From positions 124,001-188,000 of the forward strand of contig NZ_JSWF01000014.1 of NCBI RefSeq assembly GCF_000797445.1: a stretch of DNA of 64,000 bases, read 5' to 3'. How positions within the stretch are numbered: position 1 is the first letter of the stretch; each line of letters starts with the position of its first letter. Shown piece after piece: positions 8,001 to 15,301 of this stretch. Position numbers and translations under genes: made by a program. Under the pieces are notes generated by a model. The model was not told the DNA's origin and did not search any database. It worked only from the letters and a program-made list of their open reading frames with translations. This DNA is from Lacinutrix jangbogonensis (GTDB lineage Bacteria; Bacteroidota; Bacteroidia; Flavobacteriales; Flavobacteriaceae).

Positions 8001-10089
8001 CACTAAATCCGGTATAGCTATTTCCTACGACATCCTTAATTACACCATTAGCAATTTCTACATAATATTGTGTATTGTTTGCTAAATCTAAAGTTGGGTT
8101 AATTGTTAAAATACTTCCTGAGACAGCACTCGATGAAGGAATTATTGCACCTCCAAATTGTTTTAATACGGCTCCTCCTGTGAGTTGGATTGTTTCATTA
8201 AAAGTAAGTGTAAGAGTGTTTGAAATATTTACTTCTGTAGCATTATCTAATGGTGTAAATGTATTTACTGTTGGAGGCGTTACATCTGTTACTGCCGCAA
8301 CAGTTGTAAAGTTCCAAGTAGTGGCGCCAACGATTCCAGCAAAATTATTTCCCGCCAAATCTCTAACGAAAGAAAAGGAAGAGCTTATATAATAATCAGA
8401 ACTATTAGCAAAGTCGGAAGTTGGATTGATTGTGACTGTGCTTCCAGATGAGGTCACGTTTGCGTTTGGGATAACGAAGCTCTCTTTGAGGGTGCCATTT
8501 CCATTTCTTATTTGAATCTGCGTACCGTTTTTAAGTTGGATACTTTCATTAAAAGTGATTACAAGGTTTGCGTCAATTGCAACTCCCGTAGCGTCATCTA
8601 AAGGATTCAAATTACTTATGGTTGGCGCTGTTACATCTACTGCTACTGCTGTAGTAAAATTCCAAGTAGTATTCCCGCTAAACCCAACATAATTATTCCC
8701 TGCTAAATCTTGTATTTCACCATTAGCTAATTCGACATAGTATTGAGTGCTATTTAATAAGTTTGAAGTAGGATTAATTGTTAATGTACTTCCAGATACT
8801 GTACTTGCTGAAGGAATTACCATACCTCCAAAATCCTTTAAGATTGCAGTGCCTATTAGTTGAATAGGTTCACTAAAGACAAGCGACAAATTGGTTGCTA
8901 TATCTACTCCTGTAGCATTATCTAATGGAGTAAATACATTTGCTGTTGGAGGGATTATATCTGAATTTATTGTTGTAAAATTCCAAGTAGATGAATTTAA
9001 TGTTCCTGCAAAATCATTTCCAGCCATATCTTGGAAAACACCCGGAGATATTGCTATATAATACCCAGTTAATGGAGCTAAACTTGATGTTAAAGGTATT
9101 GTTGCTGTATTACCGATAATTGATGCTGTTGCAACACTTATAGATTGTACCGTTGTTAATGTTGACGAATTTCGAACAAAAATAGTTCCGGTTCCAATTT
9201 GTATATCTTCATTAAAATTAATAACTAAATTAGTATTAGTACTTACGCTTATTGCTCCATCTGTAGGAGAAAAAGAATTGGCTAAAGGAGCTATCATATC
9301 TGGATCATCTCTCATTGTAAAATCATGATCTGGTAAAGGAGGATCCCCTATACCCGCAAATGGATTTCCTGCTAAATCTTCAATTGCACCAGAAGGGATT
9401 TCTACATAATATTCTGTACTATAATCTAAACCAAGCGTTGGTATCACTATAAATTCATAAGGAGGAGATGTAGTTACAGAAACATTGGCAGGATTAGCTA
9501 CATCTATATTTAGCGTAGTGGAGTCATCATCAACTCTCTTAACAAGGATATTTCCAGTACCTGCTTGAACTTTTTCATTGAAAAAATATCGTAAAAGATT
9601 GTTCTTTTCAAAAACATTTACAGATCCTTCTGGTGGGCTCATAGCCTGCAGTATAGGAATATAAGTGTCACTTTCCATTGAAAATAACCAACCAGAAGCA
9701 TATCCATAGTTTGGATTGGTTTGGTTACTTGCATTTTTCACCATCCCGGCATCTATTTTGATCCAAAATTCTGTGTCAAAAGGTAATGTTATATTAAGAG
9801 TTAGAGTATTTCCAGAAATTACTACCTGAGAATCCAAAAAACCATAACTACCAAATGTAGATCCAGTATCTGCATTCTCAACTCTAATTCTTTTGACAGC
9901 AAGATTTGGCAGAATTGGCTGGTCAAAGGTTGCAATAATAGGAGCACCTTTAATTGCATTTGATTCATTGTGTGCTGGAACTGTTGAAACAACAACAGGA
10001 GCAGTTTGCGCTTTTATTGACAATGCAAACAAACAGCATGTAAAAAAGGTTAAAAAAAATCTTTTCGAAATAGTAATTTTGGTTTTCAT
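5062..10089 (-). CDS. Giant T9SS-secreted surface protein with 14 Ig-like (Big_5/SbsA-type) domains
   Basis: A 1675-residue secreted protein. Residues 1-27 form a signal peptide ending in KAQ. Fourteen domains of roughly 105-120 residues follow, each opening with a variant of APTVxxFxPxDNATxV and carrying NLxLTFNExI and a closing TWNFTT. This is the Big_5 (SbsA-like Ig) pattern seen in bacterial surface adhesins. The last about 80 residues are a type A T9SS sorting domain (LSIFPNPTSG ... IYLLKV ... RIIKK), so the protein should cross the outer membrane by T9SS and be anchored or released. No enzymatic domain is visible. Domains 6-8 and the alternating pairs 9-14 are nearly identical, a sign of recent duplication. 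A response regulator and a TPR kinase lie directly upstream on the same strand, suggesting dedicated control. Adhesion to a surface or polymer is inferred. Confidence 0.88.
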   Translation of the reverse strand: MKTKITISKRFFLTFFTCCLFALSIKAQTAPVVVSTVPAHNESNAIKGAPIIATFDQPILPNLAVKRIRVENADTGSTFGSYGFLDSQVVISGNTLTLNITLPFDTEFWIKIDAGMVKNASNQTNPNYGYASGWLFSMESDTYIPILQAMSPPEGSVNVFEKNNLLRYFFNEKVQAGTGNILVKRVDDDSTTLNIDVANPANVSVTTSPPYEFIVIPTLGLDYSTEYYVEIPSGAIEDLAGNPFAGIGDPPLPDHDFTMRDDPDMIAPLANSFSPTDGAISVSTNTNLVINFNEDIQIGTGTIFVRNSSTLTTVQSISVATASIIGNTATIPLTSSLAPLTGYYIAISPGVFQDMAGNDFAGTLNSSTWNFTTINSDIIPPTANVFTPLDNATGVDIATNLSLVFSEPIQLIGTAILKDFGGMVIPSASTVSGSTLTINPTSNLLNSTQYYVELANGEIQDLAGNNYVGFSGNTTWNFTTAVAVDVTAPTISNLNPLDDATGVAIDANLVITFNESIQLKNGTQIQIRNGNGTLKESFVIPNANVTSSGSTVTINPTSDFANSSDYYISSSFSFVRDLAGNNFAGIVGATTWNFTTVAAVTDVTPPTVNTFTPLDNATEVNISNTLTLTFNETIQLTGGAVLKQFGGAIIPSSSAVSGSILTINPTLDLANNTQYYVEIANGVIKDVVGNSYTGFSGNSSWNFTTVAPVDITAPSPITFVPTDNSTEVNISNTLTLTFNETIQLTGGAVLKQFGGAIIPSSSAISGSILTINPTLDLANNTQYYVEIANGVIKDVIGNSYTGFSGNSSWNFTTVAPVDITAPSPITFVPTDNSTEVNISNTLTLTFNEPIQLIGEAVLKQFGGAIIPSSSAVSGSILTINPTLDLANNTQYYVEIANGVIKDVVGNNYTGFSGNSTWNFTTVAMADVTAPTITSLSPADNATNVSLSANLVLTADETIVRPVSGNIIIKNGPTTISTIPYGDASVDFTGDVMTVTGALSSLNYSTTYWVSVAGVKDLAGNILPGTNAVTWNFTTEEEPDITAPIVSSFLPLDNATEVSLTNTLTLTFNETIQLTGTAVLKQLGGTIIPSSSSVSGSVLTINPASSLINGTQYYVELASGVIQDLVGNNYTGFSGSSTWNFTTEVFVDVTAPTITSLSPADNATNVSLSDNLVLTADETIVRPVSGNIIIKNGPTTVSSIPYGDASVDFTGDVMTVTGALSSLNYSTTYWVSVAGVKDLAGNILPGTNAVTWNFTTGEEPDITGPIASSFLPLDNATEVSLTNNLTLTFNETIQLTGSAVLKQIGGAIIPSSSSVSGSVLTINPTSSLVHGTQYYVELASGVIQDLVGNNYAGFSGSSIWNFTTEIFVDVTAPTITSLSPADNATNVSLSANLVLTADENIVRPLSGNIIIKNGPTTVSIIPFGDASVDFTGTVMTVTGALSSLNYNTDYWVYVAGITDLAGNMLPETNAISWRLTTGAQPDTTAPTVSSYLPLDNATGVSVSNNLTLTFDENIQIPFGSAMLRNFNTNLEILSSSSISGNQLIINPMVDLDANTQYYVEIAGGIILDMSGNAYTGFLGSSTWSFTTESVLATENFNLTQHLSIFPNPTSGLLKVNISDYNEVYTVAVFDMIGKKVTSKTLNKNKNLLNIENLPSGIYLLKVTTPTKSYVTRIIKK
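5640..7300 (-). repeat. Higher-order tandem repeat, 663-bp unit (two Ig domains)
   Basis: Two Ig-domain subtypes alternate (the LTADET type and the LTFNETIQLTG type). The landmark GGACGAACTATG occurs at 5882, 6545 and 7208, giving exact 663-bp steps (221 codons). Long near-identical stretches exist at DNA level, so this is a recent two-domain duplication and a likely site of copy-number change and misassembly. Confidence 0.85.
7340..8270 (-). repeat. Tandem repeat, 324-bp unit (single Ig domain), three copies
   Basis: The landmark CTCGATGAAG occurs at 7481, 7805 and 8129, giving exact 324-bp steps (108 codons). The encoded domains differ by only a few residues over about 100, for example SAVSGS versus SAISGS. 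Confidence 0.85.
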
Positions 10090-10165
10090 GATTAAACGAT
10101 TTTGGTTTGCTCAAAGGTCTTACAACTAATCAATGAAATCAATCGGGGATTTTACGTAAAAATAG

Positions 10166-10183
10166 CTACGGGAAATCCCGTAG
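10166..10183. promoter_or_regulatory. Operator-like palindrome upstream of the adhesin gene
   Basis: CTACGGGA-AA-TCCCGTAG has perfect 8-bp arms with a 2-nt spacer. It lies between the response-regulator stop (10192) and the adhesin start (10089), 76 nt before the adhesin ATG. A second short palindrome, TTTACGTAAA (10151-10160), is beside it. No T tract follows on either strand, so a terminator is unlikely. The best candidate function is a binding site for a dimeric regulator, most simply the adjacent LuxR-type protein. That assignment is inference. Confidence 0.5.
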
Positions 10184-10191
10184 AAAGAGAG

Positions 10192-10836
10192 TTAAAGTAG
10201 AGTAATGCCTTCTCTTATAGCAAACTTTACAAGATCAACAGTAGTGTTTATACCAAGTTTTGTTTGGATGTTTTTTTTATGGGTCTCAACTGTTCTTGGA
10301 GATATAAAAAGTGAAGATGCGATTTCTTTTTGCAGTTTGCCGTCTGCTAATTGTTTAACAATTTCTAGCTCTCGTAAAGTCAGTTTTGTTTCAGGATCTG
10401 AACTATTTTGAGACATAACTTTCACCATTAAACCTGCTATTTTTGAGCTGAAATAGGTGTTTCCTTTTGCAACCTCAGTAATGGCTGTGGTAAATTCTTG
10501 AGAGGAAGTGTCTTTTGGTAAAAAACCATCAGCACCAACTTTAATAGCAGCTTTTAAATGTGTTGTGTCAACATTTGCAGTAACAAAAAGTATTTTAATG
10601 GAAGGTGTAATTGATTTTATTTGTTTACATATTTCTATGCCACTTAATCCAGGCATAGAAATATCTAACACAATTACATGTGGCGTTTTTTCTTTTAGAA
10701 GTATAAAAAGAGTATTAGCAGATTCTGCTTCACCTATAGTTTCAAACCTGTCATCGAGTAGTAATATTAACTTAAACCCTTCTCTTACAATTTGATGGTC
10801 GTCAACGAGAATTATTTTTATTTTTGGGTCTTTCAT
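10192..10836 (-). CDS. NarL/LuxR-family response regulator
   Basis: A 214-residue two-domain regulator. The receiver domain (about 1-125) has the acidic pocket D12/D13, phospho-acceptor D58 (VLDIS), T86 and K108 (LPKD). A LuxR-type helix-turn-helix (about 150-210) follows, with LTLRELEIVKQLADG and SPRTVETHKKNI. It should bind DNA as a dimer when phosphorylated. The partner is almost certainly the TPR kinase encoded 111 nt upstream on the same strand. The adhesin gene lies 102 nt downstream, with a dyad operator-like site in the gap. Confidence 0.93.
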   Translation of the reverse strand: MKDPKIKIILVDDHQIVREGFKLILLLDDRFETIGEAESANTLFILLKEKTPHVIVLDISMPGLSGIEICKQIKSITPSIKILFVTANVDTTHLKAAIKVGADGFLPKDTSSQEFTTAITEVAKGNTYFSSKIAGLMVKVMSQNSSDPETKLTLRELEIVKQLADGKLQKEIASSLFISPRTVETHKKNIQTKLGINTTVDLVKFAIREGITLL

Positions 10837-10947
10837 GTGTTTAAGTTATAATTTATAAGGGTAACACATGTTGTTCGCTATTTACCATTCTCTTAACTTG
10901 AACATTTTACATGCTCGTTTCATTATTATAAAGATAGTATTATAATA

Positions 10948-12906
10948 TTAAAAAATCAATATAACTTTTGTTCCTTTTTCTAACGCGCTTTCAACCTTTA
11001 TTTTAATGTTTGCTTTGTCTAAAAGTTCTTTACAGAGCAGCAGGCCTAATCCTGTTCCTTTTTCTGCAGAATCACCTATAGATGCTACATCTTTAGTAAT
11101 ATCAAACAATTTATTTATGTCTTTTTCAGACATTCCAATGCCATTATCTTCAATGATAATACTATTTTCTTTTTTGTAGATTTCTATACTACCATTTTCT
11201 GGACTAAACTTTATGGCGTTCATTATAATATTCCTGAAAGCTGTATGAAGTATTTCCTTGTCTGCAATCAGTTCTAGTTCTGTATCAATTTTATTGGTGA
11301 TTTTAATTGATTTTGAACTACTGTTTATTTGATACATTCCAATAATTTCATCAACTAAAATTTTAGGAATTACTTTTATCTTATCAACTTTAATATTATT
11401 TCGCTGACTATTACTCCATATTAATAAATTGGTTAGAACATCATATAATTGAGTAGAAGAATCTCGTAGTTGCGATATTAATTTCAGCAACATATTCTGC
11501 GGTATTTTATCAAAACCTTTACTCATATTTTCAGTTAGGGTTTTAAATGCCGAAACAGGATTTTTAAGATCATGAGCAACGATACTAAATAGCTTATCCT
11601 TCGTTGCGTTTAGTTCTTTTAATTCTTTGTTTTTAGTATTTAAAATTTGATTTGTTTTGGCTTTAAGCTGAAACCGATTGTACAATAAAAATAGACTTAG
11701 TAGTAATAAAAACGAACCTAAAATTAGTGCTAAACGAACGGCTCTATTTCTTTCTATGGTAACATCTTTTAATTTGTTTTCTTGTGATAATAAAGCGATT
11801 TCTTGGGTTTTTTTCTCAGTTTCATATACCACATTTAGGTTAGCAATGGCTTCTTTGTTTTCTTGAAAATGAACTTTGTCTTTAATTTGCAACGATTCAT
11901 TTTGAAACTGAAATGCTTTTTCATGATCACCAAGACTAAGGTATAAATCGCTGATTTTTGAAGTGCAATTTATTTGAAGATCCAAATAGTCCTTTGACTT
12001 AGCAATTTCGTAAGCTTTCAAATACTTATTTAGCGCTAGTTGTTTGTTGTTTCTTGCGTTCTCTAAATCACCATATACTTGTAAATCGTATGAATATCCA
12101 TAAAGGTTATTTCTTGTGGTATCTATTTTTATTGCCTTTAGAATGTAATTTTTAGCTTTACTAAATTCTGATAGTCCAATATAACAGCCCGAAATATTTG
12201 TATAAAGGCTTGCTTTTCCTGAACTATTATTGAATTTAGACTTTTCCTTTTCAGATTTTAGAAAATATTCCAATCCCTTTTCAAAATCACCTTGCTCACA
12301 ATAAACATTCGCGATATTATTTAATGATGATGAAGAATTAATCTGGAGTTCCTTTTTTAATAGATATGATTTATTATAAAATTTTAGAGCTGCTGGAAAA
12401 TCTTTACGGTATTCATAAACAGCCCCAATATTATTATTTACACCTGCTATTCCCTCTTTAAAATCTAATTTTTCATATGATTTCAATGCTTCGAAATAGT
12501 ATGTTAAAGATTTCTCGTATTCCGAAAGATAAAAATAACCAATACCTAAATATTGATTAGAAATTGCAATCCCTTTTGTTAGATTACCTTTTATAAAAAA
12601 CTCTTTTGACTTTTCGTTATTTAGAATGGATTGTGCGTATTCTCCTCTATATTCATATATTATACCGAGGTTAGAATACCCATAACCCAAGCCTTTATAA
12701 AAATTATTTTTTTCTGAATACTCTATTGCTTTATTAGCATATATCTCAGCACTATCTAAATTAGTATTATAAAACGCCTTAGAAACATTGAGATGTTTCA
12801 TTATAGTTAATGTGTCAGATTGTGAATACAGTGATAAAAAAAATAGAAGTGTTAAGAAAGAAAGAAATGTTTTTTTAGTCTTATAGCCGATTCTAATATA
12901 GAGCAT
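10948..12906 (-). CDS. TPR-containing sensor histidine kinase
   Basis: A 652-residue membrane kinase of the Bacteroidota TPR-sensor type. It has an N-terminal signal or anchor (about 12-28), six to eight tetratricopeptide repeats in the periplasm (about 40-345), a coiled stretch (about 350-388), one membrane helix (about 392-410), then HisKA with phospho-acceptor H445 (AHDLKNP) and a HATPase_c domain with N (NAIKFSP), G1 (DNGIGMS) and G2 (GTGLGL) boxes. Such kinases pair with LuxR-type regulators, as here. The signal sensed by the TPR domain is unknown. It heads the minus-strand group kinase, regulator, adhesin. The 111-nt gap to the regulator contains no obvious terminator. Confidence 0.92.
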   Translation of the reverse strand: MLYIRIGYKTKKTFLSFLTLLFFLSLYSQSDTLTIMKHLNVSKAFYNTNLDSAEIYANKAIEYSEKNNFYKGLGYGYSNLGIIYEYRGEYAQSILNNEKSKEFFIKGNLTKGIAISNQYLGIGYFYLSEYEKSLTYYFEALKSYEKLDFKEGIAGVNNNIGAVYEYRKDFPAALKFYNKSYLLKKELQINSSSSLNNIANVYCEQGDFEKGLEYFLKSEKEKSKFNNSSGKASLYTNISGCYIGLSEFSKAKNYILKAIKIDTTRNNLYGYSYDLQVYGDLENARNNKQLALNKYLKAYEIAKSKDYLDLQINCTSKISDLYLSLGDHEKAFQFQNESLQIKDKVHFQENKEAIANLNVVYETEKKTQEIALLSQENKLKDVTIERNRAVRLALILGSFLLLLSLFLLYNRFQLKAKTNQILNTKNKELKELNATKDKLFSIVAHDLKNPVSAFKTLTENMSKGFDKIPQNMLLKLISQLRDSSTQLYDVLTNLLIWSNSQRNNIKVDKIKVIPKILVDEIIGMYQINSSSKSIKITNKIDTELELIADKEILHTAFRNIIMNAIKFSPENGSIEIYKKENSIIIEDNGIGMSEKDINKLFDITKDVASIGDSAEKGTGLGLLLCKELLDKANIKIKVESALEKGTKVILIF

Positions 12907-12917
12907 AAAATATTTTT

Positions 12918-13012
12918 TTGATAAAAAATCGTTTTAATGAACTTTATCTATTGTTAAACGAAGTTAACCTAAAAATTTGACAACGTTAAATCACCTCAAA
13001 CATCTCGTTTAG
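12918..13012 (+). repeat. Dispersed intergenic repeat, copy A
   Basis: This stretch contains TTGATAAAAAATCGTTTTAA, then GTTAAACGAAGTTAACC, then TTGACAACGTTAAATCA and ATCTCGTTTA. The first 60 bp closely match the copy at 60951-61027, and the second half matches copies at 13300-13344 and 14512-14560. It is non-coding. Confidence 0.6.
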
Positions 13013-13065
13013 GCTATGCTATTTGTTCGGTCACACACTTTTATTTAGAATTTATTTTTTAAAGG

Positions 13066-13329
13066 TTATTGTGTATTGTCACCTAGATGATAGATTAATT
13101 TTGCTCTTTTTTTAACATCTTCGCTATAATACGCAAGGTCTTTAAAAGCACCATCGGCATAACGTTGGGATTGGATATCAATATGTGTCGCGCTAGGATC
13201 GCTAATTTGTCTGCCAGTAAGCATGGTTTTAGCTTTATCTCCAAATACCACAACAGCTAGTAAGCTATTTCCTAATGTTCTATTATTGTCGTTTAGGATC
13301 TCTAAGAATTTAATAAAGTCAAATCGCTT
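13066..13329 (-). pseudogene. C-terminal remnant of an unrecognised gene
   Basis: An open frame of 88 codons bounded upstream by a stop (13332-13330), with no ATG in the first 30 codons. The first possible start is a GTG at 13251, in the middle of a hydrophobic stretch (GNSLLAVVVFGDKAKTML). The peptide continues TGRQISDPSATHIDIQSQRYADGAFKDLAYY. It looks like the end of a soluble protein domain whose 5' part has been lost, replaced by dispersed repeat sequence (13300-13344). I do not recognise the family. Confidence 0.4.
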
Positions 13330-13344
13330 TTATTATCTCGTTTA
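13300..13344 (+). repeat. Dispersed intergenic repeat, copy D (partial)
   Basis: CTAAGAATTTAATAAAGTCAAATCGCTTTTATTATCTCGTTTA aligns in the same orientation with the second half of copies A (12918-13012) and B (14512-14560). It overlaps the truncated 5' side of the gene remnant. Confidence 0.5.
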
Positions 13345-13410
13345 ATGTGTTTGATTACTGTTATTTCGTTTAAATGCAAATATTAAATATGTGAAGTAGT
13401 ATTATTCGTT

Positions 13411-13862
13411 TTATTTTTCATCAAGATTTGCTTTGTTAATAATGCTTACTGTTCCCATTGGGCCATCAAAATACATTGGTTGTTCTTTCTCGATGTAATT
13501 TAGTTTAAACCATTTTCCTTGAAGTTTACTATTAGAGTTCCAGCCTTGATTTTGTAAGTTGCTTTCTGAATCGTCTAGCTCAATTCCAAATTCAAAGTTG
13601 TCAATTTCACAACCATCAAAAACTATTATTTCACCAGATTCCTTTTCAAATGAATAGTGTTCGGCATCTCCCAACGAGAATTCTAAAAATTTAGCTTTTA
13701 CGTATAATGCATTGTTGTTAATGGGTTTGTTTTCAAGTGATTCATTCGAGGTAATGGTTTTTTTAGCAAAACAGCTGGCTTCACTTGATTTTGTTTATCT
13801 TCTTTTTTAGAGCAGGAAAACAGAAGTAAAAGACTTAGAATTAAAACAGGTAAATATTTCAT
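13411..13862 (-). pseudogene. Small lipoprotein gene interrupted by a one-base frameshift
   Basis: The minus strand has an ATG at 13862 encoding a lipoprotein signal peptide (MKYLPVLILSLLLLFSCSKKED). The cysteine is residue 17, followed by a charged linker. That frame stops soon after. The rest of the protein (SSEASCFAKKTITSNE ... AEHYSFEKESGEIIVFDGCEI ... NLDEK) is in another frame, which is open from codon 24 onward. Adding one A to the AAA at about 13794-13796 rejoins them into about 150 residues. So this is a recent frameshift or a sequencing error. The function is not recognised. Its start overlaps the SRPBCC gene by 56 bp. Confidence 0.65.
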
Positions 13863-14322
13863 AATATTGTGTATTAGATTCTACATATTTTTTAAAAGTA
13901 TCTTCATAGAGCATTTTCCAACCAGAAGAAAGTTGATTTCTAGTACTCTCGGATACGTTACCAAATGTTGTATCTGTTAAAGTCATAATCGTTATTCCCT
14001 CACTTTCTTTTAAAGACAGTTTCATAAAATTCATTGCAGGTCCACCAAAACTTGGAGAAAGATGGCCTTTCAACTCAAGATTGTTAGGGGCATCCAATAC
14101 TATTACATTTGCCCAAAGCAATCCGTTATCACCTCCATAATCCTCATACATTCTACCTCCTACAAAGGGCTCAATTTTAAAACCTTTAGTCTTTGAACTG
14201 GTGTAAAAATAGGTTCTCCACCATTTTCCAATGTCTTCAATAAGACATTTCCATACAAAGTTAATGTTTGCTTCTATTTGAATTTCCAATGTAATAGTAA
14301 TTGTATTTGCTAGATTGTTCAT
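13807..14322 (-). CDS. SRPBCC (START-like, AHSA1-type) protein
   Basis: A 171-residue protein of the hydrophobic-ligand-binding SRPBCC fold. The family start is visible in ITLEIQIEANINFVWKCLIEDIGKWW, followed by EPFVGGRMYEDYGGDNGLLWANVIVLDAP and the C-terminal helix SSGWKMLYEDTFKKYVES. These match AHSA1/CalC/COG3832-type proteins. The ligand and role are unknown. The last about 20 residues (YYEIFTCFNSKSFTSVFLL) overlap the lipoprotein start in another frame and look like read-through beyond the normal domain end, so the natural stop may have been lost. It sits in a decayed accessory stretch. Confidence 0.65.
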   Translation of the reverse strand: MNNLANTITITLEIQIEANINFVWKCLIEDIGKWWRTYFYTSSKTKGFKIEPFVGGRMYEDYGGDNGLLWANVIVLDAPNNLELKGHLSPSFGGPAMNFMKLSLKESEGITIMTLTDTTFGNVSESTRNQLSSGWKMLYEDTFKKYVESNTQYYEIFTCFNSKSFTSVFLL

Positions 14323-14784
14323 GATTGAATTTGAGTGATTTTTGCTATAACTTCTAACACTTGGGAATAGGAATAGTGCGCATTTGATTAAGTACTAAAA
14401 TAGGTATTATCTTTATACAATGATGTAGGTGATTTATTCATTAGGTACAATTTTAAACTCTGTTTAGTTGGCCAGAAATTGTTTTAATTCTGATACAAAA
14501 CCCGTGTAATTGAAGTTAGCCTAAAAAGTTGACACAGTCAACTCACTTTTATTACTCTAGAACCAATATAAAACACAAACCAAAACTACATTATCAGTCA
14601 AGCTATTTCCAGAATTTTACAGACAAGGCTTGTAAAGCGTATTTGTGTATAGATTGCTGAAAATCTGCTTTCCAACTTTGTTAAACATTAGTTTTTTAGG
14701 ATTATAAATATAAGATGTATTACCTTAGACAACAATAAAAGCAAAAATTCAATACATAATTAGTTTAACCAAAATTCAATCAAC
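14323..14784. other. Non-coding stretch before the T9SS/tail-fibre-like operon
   Basis: No credible gene is seen. It holds repeat copy B (14512-14560) and a weak -7 box TACCTTAG at 14721-14728 (seven of eight matches to TAnnTTTG), which could serve the operon starting at 14785 with a leader of about 55 nt. Confidence 0.4.
14512..14560 (+). repeat. Dispersed intergenic repeat, copy B
   Basis: GAAGTTAGCCTAAAAAGTTG, then ACACAGTCAACTCACTTTTATTACTCT, aligns with copies A and D in the same orientation. GTTTTAAT lies 31 nt upstream of GAAGTTA, compared with 29 nt in copies A and C. Confidence 0.55.
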
Positions 14785-15267
14785 GTGAAAAAAATCTATA
14801 TTACATTATTCGCGGGCATTTTTTCTATGTCTATTCATGCACAAAAAGCAATTGTTGTATCAGGAGGAGATATCTCTGATGCTAATTTTAGCGTTAGTTA
14901 CAGTATCGGGCAAGTGTCCCAAGAAAAAGCAGACGGCTCTGGTTTATTAAACCAAGGCGTACAACAACCTTTTGAGATCTTTACTTTGCCAACTTTAGGT
15001 GATACAGACTTACAAACTGCTAACATTAAAATGTTAGTGTATCCAAATCCTACAGTAAGTTTTGTAAATCTTTCAATTTCTAATTTAGAATTTAAAGATG
15101 CTACTTATAGTCTATTTGATTTACAAGGAAAATTGCTTAAAAGTTCAAAAATTAACACTTCTAAAACTACCGTAGAAATGAGTGCTTATCCTGTAAGTAC
15201 CTATTTTTTAAAGGTGAAGGATATAGACGGTAAAATTTTGAAGACCTTCAAAATTATAAAAAATTAA
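14785..15267 (+). CDS. Small T9SS type A sorting-domain protein
   Basis: A 160-residue secreted protein. It has a signal peptide (1-19, ending in HAQ), then a short domain KAIVVSGGDISDANFSVSYSIGQVSQEK ... LLNQGVQQPFEIF that recurs in many Bacteroidota secreted proteins, and a C-terminal T9SS sorting domain (MLVYPNPTVSFVNLSI ... TYFLKVKD ... FKIIKN). So nearly half the protein is the export and anchoring signal. It leads a three-gene operon with two tail-fibre-like proteins that have signal peptides but no sorting domain. One inference is that it acts as their outer-membrane anchor or companion. Confidence 0.8.
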   Translation: MKKIYITLFAGIFSMSIHAQKAIVVSGGDISDANFSVSYSIGQVSQEKADGSGLLNQGVQQPFEIFTLPTLGDTDLQTANIKMLVYPNPTVSFVNLSISNLEFKDATYSLFDLQGKLLKSSKINTSKTTVEMSAYPVSTYFLKVKDIDGKILKTFKIIKN

Positions 15268-15301
15268 ATCAATATCTAATCAATATCAAACCATAATTAA
15301 C

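Noticed and set aside
5801-8392. Several plus-strand open frames inside the adhesin gene
   Set aside because: They recur with the repeat period and are antisense shadows of the Ig domains, without starts or family features of their own.
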